In this document: piece by piece, positions 9,155 through 18,047 of the stretch
Layout: each line of letters begins with the position of its first letter
Numbering within the stretch: position 1 is the stretch's first letter
Program-made: the position numbers and the translations under genes
The notes under the pieces: model-generated
The model's input: only the letters and a program-made list of their open reading frames with translations
Databases searched by the model: none
Told to the model about the DNA's origin: nothing
Assembly: GCA_017446775.1 (NCBI GenBank)
Contig: JAFSQE010000017.1
Span: 86,404-150,403 of the forward strand
Reading direction: 5' to 3'
DNA: 64,000 nt
Origin: Bacteroidales bacterium
GTDB taxonomy: Bacteria; Bacteroidota; Bacteroidia; Bacteroidales; UBA932

Positions 9155-10927
9155 ATGAAAAAGATATTTGTAATCGGAATCGCACTCCTGGCGCTTGTGT
9201 CCTGTAATATGGACTTCTATCCGTCAGATTCCATGACATCGTCGCAACTCAAGGAGAACCCCTCTGCTGCGGTTTATACCACCGACGGTATCTACTCCCT
9301 GTTTATTTCCAACCAGCCTTACAAGGGGAGTTCCGACGGCGGCAACATGTACATACGCCACCTGTTCCAGCTTACCGAATCCAGGGGTGACAACATCTCC
9401 ATCTCCGGTCACTCCACCGACCCTTTCCTTGGCCCCTATCGCTACGAAGATGTAGACAACACCAAGAACAAGTACTATTTCTGGTGGATGGGATACAAGA
9501 TGATCTATGCTGCCAATTCCAACATAGACGGCCTTAAGGATTCCTACAGCGGGAATAAGCTCAGCGCCCATCTGCTCGGTGAGAACTATTTCTTCCGCGC
9601 ATATATCCACTTCAACCTGGTTTCGCTCTTTGCGATGCCCTATGTGTGCGGCCGTGACAATCCCGGTATCCCGAACCGCAGGAGTATGGATTACTCCCAG
9701 ACCACACGTGCCACCGTCGGCGAGGTTTATGACGGCATTGTGGAAGACCTCAAGGATGCTATCAAATACATGGATATGGGCTCACCCAGGGGCGATGCTT
9801 CTTATGTCTCTGCAACTGCCGCAAGGGCAATGCTCTCCCGCGTTTACCTGAACATGGGCGATGAACATCTGGAGGAGTGTGTAACCCTCTGCAATGAACT
9901 TATCGCAAAGGCTCCCTCCAAGGTGAAGGGAGAATATACTCTCGATCAGCTGGAGAAATATCCGGAGAAGACCTGGGATTACGATGAGACAATCTGGTGC
10001 ATCCACCATATCTATCCCACGGATGTTCCCTCTACAGAGGCAACCATCGGTTCCATGTATTTCACCACCGACGAGGGCAACAACGGATGGGGACAGTGGT
10101 ACTGGAACGACGAGCTTATCGAGCTCTTTAACCGTTATCCCGAGGACAAGCGCTTCCTGGCGTATTTCCACTATGACCCCAAGGCATACGACCCCGAAAC
10201 AGACAACGGCAAGGTTATGGTTTGCTGGCCTACAAAGGCTCTGGACGAGAACGACTTCAGGGTTACCGACTACGTAAAGGGCGTGACCCCCAGCAACGGC
10301 GACTATATCGTAACCACTACCGACGGCAAGACCTACACTGCAAAGCGCGAGCGGGTGAACGGTTATACACGCTATTTCATTGAAAGAGACCTCACCGGCG
10401 ACCCCACCTACTTTGGCGGCAAGACTCCGGTCTATATACGCAAAGACGTGGATGAGGACCTCGGTATCAGATCTTCCCAGTATGTCCGCTACTACAACTC
10501 CAAGTTCAGCGGCCAGGACGGTCAGGTTACAGTAAGCTCTCCCGTTATGATCCGCTGGGGTGAAGTCTTCCTCAACAGGGCAGAAGCCCTTGCCCGTCTG
10601 GACAGGGACGAAGAAGCTTTTGCCGATGTCAACCTGATCCGCCATCGTGCCGGCGTCAAGGGTGACGCGGACTTTACCACCGCCAATTACCGCTCCCGCG
10701 GATACGAGTCCAGCCTTGACGTGGTTCTGGACGAGCGCCGTATGGAGCTCTGCTTCGAGGGCGACCGCATGTTCTCTATCTTCCGCAACAAGAAGAAACT
10801 TGACCGCCGCTATGTGGGTTATCACCCCTGGGAGGTCATAGACTACAACGATCCCCGCATCGCACTGTTGATTCCGGCCGACGAAATCAACGCTACCGAT
10901 ATTGAACAAAACAATCAGAAGAAATAA
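9155..10927 (+). CDS. SusD/RagB-family nutrient-binding outer-membrane lipoprotein
   Basis: A 590-residue lipoprotein with signal MKKIFVIGIALLALVSC (Cys17). The N-terminal helical TPR-like part includes GENYFFRAYIHFNLVSLF, and the C-terminal RagB/SusD domain includes RWGEVFLNRAEALARL, VLDERRMELCFEGDR and the closing IALLIPADEI. It forms the surface lid over the SusC barrel encoded immediately upstream and binds the incoming glycan. The length is within the family range. The DUF4832 lipoprotein gene follows after 6 bases in the same direction. Confidence 0.95.
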   Translation: MKKIFVIGIALLALVSCNMDFYPSDSMTSSQLKENPSAAVYTTDGIYSLFISNQPYKGSSDGGNMYIRHLFQLTESRGDNISISGHSTDPFLGPYRYEDVDNTKNKYYFWWMGYKMIYAANSNIDGLKDSYSGNKLSAHLLGENYFFRAYIHFNLVSLFAMPYVCGRDNPGIPNRRSMDYSQTTRATVGEVYDGIVEDLKDAIKYMDMGSPRGDASYVSATAARAMLSRVYLNMGDEHLEECVTLCNELIAKAPSKVKGEYTLDQLEKYPEKTWDYDETIWCIHHIYPTDVPSTEATIGSMYFTTDEGNNGWGQWYWNDELIELFNRYPEDKRFLAYFHYDPKAYDPETDNGKVMVCWPTKALDENDFRVTDYVKGVTPSNGDYIVTTTDGKTYTAKRERVNGYTRYFIERDLTGDPTYFGGKTPVYIRKDVDEDLGIRSSQYVRYYNSKFSGQDGQVTVSSPVMIRWGEVFLNRAEALARLDRDEEAFADVNLIRHRAGVKGDADFTTANYRSRGYESSLDVVLDERRMELCFEGDRMFSIFRNKKKLDRRYVGYHPWEVIDYNDPRIALLIPADEINATDIEQNNQKK

Positions 10928-10933
10928 ATTCAG

Positions 10934-12598
10934 ATGAAAAGATTACTATCATTCGCGGCTGTCGCTATCCTGCTGCTCTTTGCGGGTTGCGGAGAAAAGG
11001 AAGACGGCCCGAAAACAGTAACCAAGCCCAAGGATCTTGCAGATCCCGAACTGAATGTAACAGGCGTCCCGACGTCACCCGTCGAATCGGGTTCGTCATT
11101 CACCATAACCGTCTCCACAAAATCCAAGGGGGCGGTTACGGTGAGTGTCGACAAGCCCTCTGTGGCGGTTGTCAAGCCCAAGAGCGACATGCAGTACGAG
11201 ATTTCTGCAGTGGCAGTGCAGGATACCGAGGTCAGGATCATCATCGCTCAGGAGGAAGAGAAGACCGACGGTTACGCATCCGCCACCAAGGAGGTCTCTT
11301 TCACGGTGAAGGGCGCCGGCGATGAGTCGCTTCCCGGGCCGGACGATGCCATCGGCGGCACAGCCGTTACCTTTACTGCTATCGAGGGGGAGGTGCCCAA
11401 TCCGGAGAGAGGTCTGTATCAGGCATACGAGATACACGGCAACACGCCGGCCATATCGGCCAGCGATGTCAAGAGCAAGCTTGCAAGCGGTCACACGATC
11501 TGGCTTACGGAGTTCTACCTGACCGACTTCATGAACGGCAATATCTCTTCGTCTTATCTGAAGAAGGTACAGAGTGTCTTTGACGCAATCCGTGGCGGCG
11601 GAGCCAAGGCGATTGTCCGTTTTGCATACCGGGACAACAATAATAACCTTGACCAGGACCAGGAACCGGAAGTGGCGCAGGTGCTCAAGCACGTAGAGCA
11701 GCTCAAACCTATTCTCCAGAAGAACGAGGATGTGCTGTTTGTGCTTCAGGCCGGCTTCATCGGGTCTTGGGGCGAGTGGTATTATACCACCCACTTCAAC
11801 AGTATGCAAGACCGCAAAACGCTTACCGAGGCATTACTGGATGCAGTTCCCGTATCGCGCCAGATACAGCTGCGCACCCCCGCCTTCAAGATGAAGATGT
11901 ACAACCTTTCGGTAAAGGATACCATCACTGCAGCAACCGCACACGACGGCTCTGCGGTATCCCGCCTTGCCGGTCATAACGACTGCTTTGGCGCCGATGC
12001 CAACGACGAAGGCACCTTTGAAACCAATGACAGCCGCAAGTTCTGGAAGGGTGACACCAAATATACCATAATGGGCGGCGAGACATGCAAACTGTCTGAA
12101 TACTGCCTGTGTCCCGCAACCCTGAAAGATCTTGAAGACTATCACTGGACTTATCTCCACGACGGATACAACCGTGAAGTACTCTCCCGCTGGCAGAATG
12201 ACGGCTGCTTTGGCGAAATCAAAACCCGCCTGGGCTATAAGTTCGTTCTCAAGGATGTGCATTACAGCGCTCTGGAGGCAGGGACAAGGTGCAAGATTAC
12301 CATTCGCCTTTACAATGATGGTTATGCCGCAGCCATGAATCCCCGCGAGGCATGGCTGGTATGGGTAGGTTCCGACGGCAAGACAGTAAAGAGCATGCTT
12401 GGTGTGGATCCCCGCACATGGCAGCCCGGTTACAATGCCGTGGTAAGTTATTTTACCCCTTCATCTGCCAAGGGAACCCTTTACCTGCAGCTCTCCGACC
12501 CGCTGCTTGCTGACAATCCGGCATACAGTATAGCCCTTGCCAACGAGGGCGTGTTTGACGCCAAGACCGGATACAACAAACTCTTCGAGGTTAAGTGA
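10934..12598 (+). CDS. DUF4874/DUF4832 lipoprotein, putative surface carbohydrate-active protein
   Basis: A 554-residue lipoprotein (signal to Cys19, then an acidic stretch GEKEDG). Residues about 30-135 look like an Ig-like or BACON-like module. From about residue 150, PNPERGLYQAYEI and the WLTEFYLTDF region match DUF4874. AKAIVRFAYRDNNN and FIGSWGEWYYTTHFNS continue into DUF4832. The TIM-barrel-like pattern and the conserved Glu in GSWGEWYY suggest a glycoside-hydrolase-like or glycan-binding protein, but activity is unproven. It is encoded straight after susD, so it probably sits at the cell surface. Its last codons overlap the GTG start of the next gene. Confidence 0.8.
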   Translation: MKRLLSFAAVAILLLFAGCGEKEDGPKTVTKPKDLADPELNVTGVPTSPVESGSSFTITVSTKSKGAVTVSVDKPSVAVVKPKSDMQYEISAVAVQDTEVRIIIAQEEEKTDGYASATKEVSFTVKGAGDESLPGPDDAIGGTAVTFTAIEGEVPNPERGLYQAYEIHGNTPAISASDVKSKLASGHTIWLTEFYLTDFMNGNISSSYLKKVQSVFDAIRGGGAKAIVRFAYRDNNNNLDQDQEPEVAQVLKHVEQLKPILQKNEDVLFVLQAGFIGSWGEWYYTTHFNSMQDRKTLTEALLDAVPVSRQIQLRTPAFKMKMYNLSVKDTITAATAHDGSAVSRLAGHNDCFGADANDEGTFETNDSRKFWKGDTKYTIMGGETCKLSEYCLCPATLKDLEDYHWTYLHDGYNREVLSRWQNDGCFGEIKTRLGYKFVLKDVHYSALEAGTRCKITIRLYNDGYAAAMNPREAWLVWVGSDGKTVKSMLGVDPRTWQPGYNAVVSYFTPSSAKGTLYLQLSDPLLADNPAYSIALANEGVFDAKTGYNKLFEVK

Positions 12599-13332
12599 GA
12601 ATAGCTGCACTTGCCTTTGCCGCTGCGGCGGTCATTATCTCCGGATGCCGGGATACCTCGGGCATCCGGGGATATTGGTCTTCGCACACCCCGGATATTA
12701 CCGATTATGCCGCGGCAGAAGAGGAGTTTGCCGACTTTGCGCAGCTGGCCCTTCAGGCCCCCGAGGCCGATGCGTTTGCGGCGGTGGATATGCTGCTGAA
12801 CAAAGCGCGTAAAGACGAAGTGACATATCTGGTGTACACCGACCTGATTGCCCGCGCCTTTGCAACCATCTCTTCTCCGTGCTACTCCTGTGCAATCTTT
12901 ACCCATGCTGCCGACAAGATTCTGCGCCAGGACCTTCTGAGCGATTTCGCTGCAGAAGAATACTCTCTTCGCAGGGAGTTCTGCCTCCACAACCGGGTGG
13001 GGGACAGGGCCGAGATACCTTTGATGAATGACGGAGTCCAGGCAGAAATACCGTTCGAAACCAGGACCCTTTTTCTGGTGGTAGACCAGGATTGCCCCTC
13101 GTGCCGGGAGTCGATGCGGCATTTTACATCTGCCAAATGGGATTCTACCGCACGGGTGGCTTTGTGCTATGGTGTCGGTCCTCTCCCCAACGATGGTATC
13201 TGGCAGTGCCGCCGCATATCACCAGACCAGGGAATAATTGATACCCGGCAGGCTCCGTTCTTCTTTGTGACCGCCCCAGGCGGAACGGTAGAAATAACCT
13301 ATACCTCTGTTTACAACGAACAATATCTGTAA
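12595..13332 (+). CDS. Thioredoxin-fold lipoprotein with CPSC motif (DUF5106-like)
   Basis: A 245-residue predicted lipoprotein starting at GTG 12595, whose codon overlaps the TGA of the upstream gene. The signal AAAAVIISGC gives Cys21. The helical first half resembles the region that precedes TlpA-like domains in Bacteroidota (DUF5106-like; moderate recognition). The second half has a thioredoxin-like strand with VVDQDCPSCRESM, and QAPFFFVTAPGG may supply the cis-Pro region. A CxxC thioredoxin fold suggests disulfide exchange in the periplasm or outer membrane; why it belongs to a glycan locus is unclear. Two further cysteines (SPCYSC) lie near residue 100. Confidence 0.7.
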   Translation: MRIAALAFAAAAVIISGCRDTSGIRGYWSSHTPDITDYAAAEEEFADFAQLALQAPEADAFAAVDMLLNKARKDEVTYLVYTDLIARAFATISSPCYSCAIFTHAADKILRQDLLSDFAAEEYSLRREFCLHNRVGDRAEIPLMNDGVQAEIPFETRTLFLVVDQDCPSCRESMRHFTSAKWDSTARVALCYGVGPLPNDGIWQCRRISPDQGIIDTRQAPFFFVTAPGGTVEITYTSVYNEQYL

Positions 13333-13334
13333 CA

Positions 13335-14927
13335 ATGAAACGATACTTTTTTCTCCTCTTTGTAATATTGTCCCTTGCGGCAATCTCGTGCGAAGAAAAG
13401 CCCGTTGTTGATCCGGATGACCCCAACGAGAACACCGACCCTTCGGGAAAGGAAGACGAGAAGACAGGCCCACAGCCGGGAACATACAAATTCGTGGCAT
13501 CTGAGCTCAAGCAGCGCTGGAATCCTTCTGACCAGATTTATGTACACGGGGCTTTGGGAACGTACGCCCAGACAATAACCTTGTCTGCATCCGACATATC
13601 TGCCGACGGCAAAACTGCAAGCGTTACACTGGACGAGGTCACGCAGCTCACCGTAGATCCCGACGGACTTTATGCGGCCTGGCCGGACGCTGCCGTTAAA
13701 CATGCCTACGGGGTCCTGGGGCCCAAGGCGACTTTCTCCAAATGCGATACCCTGCTTATGGCGGCATACCTGAGCGGAGATACCTTCAACTTTATAGATG
13801 TCTCCTCTTCGCTGGCATTTACCGTTACGGCGGACTACAACCGTTTTGCGCTGGCTGCAGGCAACCGCGACGGTATGAATGCAACCAAGTTCGAGGTGGA
13901 ATATACCTCTGCAAATAAGGAGTTCGGCGCACGGCAGAACGACGGATATCCGTTCAAATATGGGGAGATCGTGCCCGGACAGAAAACCAATATATGGATG
14001 CCCGGTGAGATGACCTTCACAAACGGTTTCTCGCTGTTTATCGGCAAAGATGACAACTGGACAAAGGTTTATACCGTTTCCGGCGACGTGACCCTGGCGG
14101 CCGGAGAGTGCATGGATCTTGGGGACATCACTTCAAAAATGGCTTCTTATGACGGGCCGGCGCCCAGGATGCCTCAGGTTAAAGGTAAACCCAACAAGTT
14201 TTCCCTGAGTTTTGAAGAGTTGTCCGGATTGTGCTTAAGTGCAGGTGAAGAATTTATTTGGGGCGTGGGAGACGAGGGGGACCTTGCCAGGATATCGTTC
14301 GAGGGTAAACTTCTGGGTTCTGTCCATATCGGTGGCGACGCCGAGGACGTCTCCCTCAATTCCGATACCGGCGATTTGCTTATAGGGCTGGAGCCCAAAG
14401 GGGTCGGCATTGTCAAGGGACCTGACTTCAACGGTTCTGTAAGCACCCTTTTCAACATAGCAGAATGCAGTAATTACGGAAATGCAGGCATAGAGGGCCT
14501 TACATATTACAAGGACGGGAAGGTATTTGTGGGTGCCCAGTCCAATTCTCACCTCTTCTTCTGCGACCTGGCCACCAAGACCAAGGAATGGGACCTTAAA
14601 CTTTGGAACAAGAATCTGATATCAGAAATTGGCGGCCTTTGTTATGACCCCCTTACCGACTGGCTGTGGGTGATTGACTCCGAAACCAAGAAGGTCTTTG
14701 TCCTCTCTGCAGACAAGCTTATTGCTGCCGACAAACAGCTGCCGGTTGCGGATATTGTGGCTTCTGCCCTGTTGGGCGCTTATCCCGTGAGTGAAGCTGC
14801 CAATCCCGAGTCGGTTTGTGTAGACCACACCCACTCCTGCATCTGGGTGGGCGACGACTACGGCAGCACCTCCTACCTGTATCGCTATACCATGGAAGGT
14901 TTGGACGATGCGATAATAAATGAGTGA
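13335..14927 (+). CDS. Lipoprotein with fimbrillin-like N-terminal and SdiA-regulated-like beta-propeller C-terminal part
   Basis: A 530-residue lipoprotein (MKRYFFLLFVILSLAAISC, Cys19) with a very acidic stretch after the cysteine, consistent with a Bacteroidota surface-export signal. Residues about 45-260 are beta-rich and resemble fimbrillin-type or BF2992-like lipoproteins. From about 285 a propeller-like repeat pattern appears (SGLCLSAGEEFIWGVGDEG, GIEGLTYYKDGKVFVGAQ, GGLCYDPLTDWLWVIDSE), resembling SdiA-regulated or esterase-like phytase propellers. Enzymatic activity is uncertain. The alkaline phosphatase encoded next makes phosphorylated ligands worth considering (inference). Confidence 0.65.
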   Translation: MKRYFFLLFVILSLAAISCEEKPVVDPDDPNENTDPSGKEDEKTGPQPGTYKFVASELKQRWNPSDQIYVHGALGTYAQTITLSASDISADGKTASVTLDEVTQLTVDPDGLYAAWPDAAVKHAYGVLGPKATFSKCDTLLMAAYLSGDTFNFIDVSSSLAFTVTADYNRFALAAGNRDGMNATKFEVEYTSANKEFGARQNDGYPFKYGEIVPGQKTNIWMPGEMTFTNGFSLFIGKDDNWTKVYTVSGDVTLAAGECMDLGDITSKMASYDGPAPRMPQVKGKPNKFSLSFEELSGLCLSAGEEFIWGVGDEGDLARISFEGKLLGSVHIGGDAEDVSLNSDTGDLLIGLEPKGVGIVKGPDFNGSVSTLFNIAECSNYGNAGIEGLTYYKDGKVFVGAQSNSHLFFCDLATKTKEWDLKLWNKNLISEIGGLCYDPLTDWLWVIDSETKKVFVLSADKLIAADKQLPVADIVASALLGAYPVSEAANPESVCVDHTHSCIWVGDDYGSTSYLYRYTMEGLDDAIINE

Positions 14928-14929
14928 TT

Positions 14930-16069
14930 ATGAGAAAGTTATCTTTATTGGCCGTTTTGTGCACTCTGCTGCTGGCCGTTTCGTGCAAAGAGAAACAAAC
15001 CGAGCCGCAGCTGCAGTATTACACAAGCGGAAACACATATGAAACGGTGTCGGTGATCTCTCCGGCACCTGATGCTGATGTGCGCAACATCATCTTTATG
15101 ATTGGTGACGGCATGGGACTGGAGCAGGTAAGCTGTGCCTGGGTGCTTAACCACGGCAAGCTTAATCTTGACAATATGCCTGTGGTGGGGCTGTCACGCA
15201 CCTACAGCGCCAGCGACCTGATTACCGATTCCGCTGCCGGCGGCACCGCCCTGGCAGTGGGGGAGAAGACCGCCAACGGGCATGTGGGCTGCACGCCAGA
15301 TAACGAACCGCTCTACTCGATGCTGGACAAGGCGCAGAAGCTGGGCAAGAAGACCGGCGTGGTAACTACCTGTCATCTGGCCGATGCAACCCCGGCTGAC
15401 TTCTGCTGTCACGACGAGAGCCGCTACCATTACGATGCGGTCATTGCAGACTATGCAGAGTGCGGCGTGGATTATATTGCCGGAGGCGGACGCGACTATT
15501 TTGGCCCAAAACGAGAAGATGGCCGCGATATCGTTGCAGAGATGAAGGCCAGTGGATACAACTATGCAGCATCAGAAGATGAGCTTCTGGCCACTTCGCT
15601 CCCCGTGCTAGGCCTTATGGCAGACGACAACCTGCCCGTTGCCGCCCAGCGCGGCGATTTGTTCCGGACTATGGTGGCCCGCGGTATCGCCCTGCTGTCT
15701 GAGGCCAGTGGCCACTCTGGCTTTGTGATGATGATAGAGGGATCCTGCATAGACGACTGGCTGCACGAGAACCGCATAGACATGGCGATGGAAGAGTTGC
15801 TGGATTTTGACCGTACCCTGGGCGATGTGCTGCAGTGGGCTGCGGCCGACGGCCATACGCTGGTGGTGGTTACAGCAGACCATGCTACCGGAGCACTTAC
15901 GCTGCAGGATGGTGATTTGGCAGAGGGTCGGATAGGGGTTGCGTTCGGCAACCAGAGCCACAACGGAATAACGGTCCCCGTTTATGCATGGGGCCCCGGA
16001 TGTTGCCGCTTTACCGGTATCCGCGAGAATGCAGAGTGGGGACGCCTGATATCCTCTTTCATCAAATAG
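14930..16069 (+). CDS. Alkaline phosphatase lipoprotein
   Basis: A 379-residue alkaline phosphatase superfamily protein with a lipoprotein signal (LLLAVSC, Cys19). FMIGDGMG carries the metal-binding Asp60, ITDSAAGGTA places the nucleophile at Ser101, and VTADHATGA supplies the C-terminal metal ligands. It hydrolyses phosphomonoesters outside the cytoplasm. I chose ATG 14930, two bases after the previous stop, over GTG 14924. As the last gene of the sugar locus it could dephosphorylate sugars before uptake, or phosphate-decorated glycans. A strong bidirectional terminator follows. Confidence 0.9.
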   Translation: MRKLSLLAVLCTLLLAVSCKEKQTEPQLQYYTSGNTYETVSVISPAPDADVRNIIFMIGDGMGLEQVSCAWVLNHGKLNLDNMPVVGLSRTYSASDLITDSAAGGTALAVGEKTANGHVGCTPDNEPLYSMLDKAQKLGKKTGVVTTCHLADATPADFCCHDESRYHYDAVIADYAECGVDYIAGGGRDYFGPKREDGRDIVAEMKASGYNYAASEDELLATSLPVLGLMADDNLPVAAQRGDLFRTMVARGIALLSEASGHSGFVMMIEGSCIDDWLHENRIDMAMEELLDFDRTLGDVLQWAAADGHTLVVVTADHATGALTLQDGDLAEGRIGVAFGNQSHNGITVPVYAWGPGCCRFTGIRENAEWGRLISSFIK

Positions 16070-16086
16070 CATCCATCGGGCAAAAA

Positions 16087-16118
16087 AATAAGGTGACTCT
16101 TAGCAGAGCCACCTTATT
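16087..16118. terminator. Bidirectional rho-independent terminator
   Basis: Two 14-base arms (16087-16100 and 16105-16118) pair with one mismatch around a TAGC loop. The hairpin is flanked by an A run on the left and a T run on the right. It serves the phosphatase gene from the left and the convergent lipoprotein gene from the right. Confidence 0.85.
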
Positions 16119-16137
16119 TTTTTTGTACTTGAAGTGA

Positions 16138-16890
16138 TTACGGAAGAGTAACATCAAGCATTGCAACCGCACCAGCTGCCTCTCCCTGAGGGAGAACGCC
16201 CTGGGTCTTCCATGTACCATCGTAACCAACGATGCCGATTGCAATAGTGCCGGCTTTGCTTGCATTTACAACGCTGCGCAGGAAAGCAACCTCTACAGTG
16301 GCAACGCCGTTCTTTACGGTACCTGCACTCTCTGCGTATGCGGAAAGTTCCAGCTCAGTCAGATGGCCGCCTTCGTCCCAAGCGTCCTTGCCGTCAACAC
16401 CATCGAAATGATATATGTGCATGGTTTCAGCCATGTCGCGGACAGTGTTGCCCTCGCCCAGGAAACCAGTCTCGTCTTCGAGCATATACTCATATCCAAC
16501 CTCAGACCAGATCCATGAAGAGCCGCCGGTAGTAGCGTCACCGTCGGAATCGACAAAAATCTCGAAGGGAGCAGAAGTCTGGATGAAAGGATCGCCCTCT
16601 TCGGGAGTCTCTTCCTGCAGCTCATACTCGAAGTATACGTAAATGGAGGTCTCGTCTGCATAAGCCTTCATGGCAAGCATGCCGGGATATGCGTTGGCGT
16701 CTACGTCAAGTTCTGCAGATGCAACATCCTTGAGGGCAGCCCAGTCAGCAAAGTTGCCGTCGATTGTGACAGCTTCAGTCGGCTCCTGTTCTTTTTCTTT
16801 GTCCTTTTCGTCTTCGGGCTTCTCCTGGCAAGAAGCGAACATGCTAACCATTGCAACGGCAGCGATGATAGTTAAGAAAATCTTTTTCAT
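16138..16890 (-). CDS. Lipoprotein with IDG-x-F-x-DW sugar-binding-like domain (CBM9/DOMON-like)
   Basis: A 250-residue lipoprotein starting at ATG 16890 (signal to MFASC). A highly charged linker (EKPEDEKDKEKEQEP) follows the cysteine, consistent with surface export. VTIDGNFADWAAL opens a beta-sandwich domain like the CBM9-type or DOMON-like modules of surface glycan-binding proteins; an acidic segment and DSDGDATTGG resemble a calcium site. The gene runs opposite to a paralog at 17096, sharing the TIDGxFxDW opening and a similar layout. No catalytic motif is seen. A binding role is inferred. Confidence 0.65.
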   Translation of the reverse strand: MKKIFLTIIAAVAMVSMFASCQEKPEDEKDKEKEQEPTEAVTIDGNFADWAALKDVASAELDVDANAYPGMLAMKAYADETSIYVYFEYELQEETPEEGDPFIQTSAPFEIFVDSDGDATTGGSSWIWSEVGYEYMLEDETGFLGEGNTVRDMAETMHIYHFDGVDGKDAWDEGGHLTELELSAYAESAGTVKNGVATVEVAFLRSVVNASKAGTIAIGIVGYDGTWKTQGVLPQGEAAGAVAMLDVTLP

Positions 16891-16997
16891 TGTTGTTTTG
16901 TTTGTATGTTTAGTGTTCCTAAGATATTCACTCTTGCGAATATAACACATAAATGCATGACTTCCATATATTTCACTCGATTTTAGAAAAAAAATAT

Positions 16998-17018
16998 AAA
17001 CGAAACGTTTCGAAACGT
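16998..17018. promoter_or_regulatory. Nested palindromic operator candidate
   Basis: CGAAACGTTTCG (17001-17012) and ACGTTTCGAAACGT (17005-17018) are overlapping perfect palindromes in the region between two divergent lipoprotein genes. The left part, AAACGAAACG (16998-17007), also occurs after the DeoR gene at 3603-3612. A central-CG palindrome would also suit a LacI-type regulator. Confidence 0.55.
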
Positions 17019-17095
17019 ATTATTTCGGAATTATGTTGCGTTTGAGCGTTTTTATCCCTAATTTTAACTCGATAATCAAAACAATTTTACCCGTT

Positions 17096-18028
17096 ATGAA
17101 AAAGAATATTATACGTTTTGCGGCGATGCTGATGGCAACATCTCTTGTCGTGTTCTCGTGCGAGAAGGAGGATCCAAAGAATAATCCCGATGATAAAAAC
17201 AAAGAGCAGACAGGCGATGTAAAATGCTCTGTTGCGATTACCATAGACGGCGATTTCTCCGATTGGGACCAGGTTACCCAAGAGGCTGCCGGCAAAGACG
17301 CCTGCCTGGCTGTTGTCAAGGCGAGCTCTTCTGACCCTGTTCCTGTTATAAAAGCGGCTTCCGACGGGCAGAACGTATATGTCTACGCCGAGATCCGTGT
17401 AGAGGCGCTCCCCCAGAACGCAATATGCGAAGAGTGGGGCGATTCCTGGAACGGTGCGACGGGCTTTAAGGGAGATGATGACAACGATGGCATATCTACC
17501 TCCACACCGCCGTTCAACCTCTTTTTTGATCCCGACGGGAAAGAGAGCACAGGTTTTTACACATACATCAATGATGAAGGCGAGGCTGCAATCCCCGGCC
17601 TCGGCTGCGAAATGTGCGCCCAGAACCTGTTCTTCTTCAATCCTTCGACCAAGAAGCTCGGGGTTGCGTGGAATCAGCTTAACGTCGGCCCTTTGAAATA
17701 TACCGATGCCAACGGCAACCAGGTGGACTACGATTACAATGGCGATTTCTTCCAGCAGGAAGAGTGGAACGCAGAGGGGACAGTGCCCCGCTATGGCTGG
17801 CAGAACACCGGTGCCGGCGAGGGTGACAACATCGCCCCCAGGCCGGAGAACATCAAGTCTGCAACAGTGGGGACAATCGTCAAGGTCGAGTTTGCCATTG
17901 AAAAGGGGGACATCGTAAACCTGCAGGACGACGACAAGGAGTATGCGTGGGGCGTATGCTTCCGCAACGTTTCCGATCCCGACCTTTCCCAGGACATCGG
18001 CCCCATCCGTGCCGCCTACAGCATCTAA
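17096..18028 (+). CDS. Lipoprotein with IDG-x-F-x-DW sugar-binding-like domain, paralog of the divergent gene
   Basis: A 310-residue lipoprotein starting at ATG 17096; an upstream in-frame codon at 17033 would add an unlikely extension. The signal ends near LVVFSC, followed by an acidic stretch (EKEDPKNNPDDKNKEQ). ITIDGDFSDWDQV begins a CBM9/DOMON-like beta-sandwich, and DGISTSTPPFNLFFDPDGKES resembles the acidic loop of the neighbour. It shares layout with the divergent 16138 gene, so they are probably old duplicates. A palindrome at 16998-17018 lies between the two genes. The following permease gene starts 19 bases later, hinting at ligand capture followed by import. Confidence 0.68.
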   Translation: MKKNIIRFAAMLMATSLVVFSCEKEDPKNNPDDKNKEQTGDVKCSVAITIDGDFSDWDQVTQEAAGKDACLAVVKASSSDPVPVIKAASDGQNVYVYAEIRVEALPQNAICEEWGDSWNGATGFKGDDDNDGISTSTPPFNLFFDPDGKESTGFYTYINDEGEAAIPGLGCEMCAQNLFFFNPSTKKLGVAWNQLNVGPLKYTDANGNQVDYDYNGDFFQQEEWNAEGTVPRYGWQNTGAGEGDNIAPRPENIKSATVGTIVKVEFAIEKGDIVNLQDDDKEYAWGVCFRNVSDPDLSQDIGPIRAAYSI

Positions 18029-18047
18029 TTTCTGCTAATAGAGCGAT

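Noticed and set aside
14924..14929. GTG start of the alkaline phosphatase
   Set aside because: ATG 14930 gives a proper lipoprotein signal and lies just after the previous stop.
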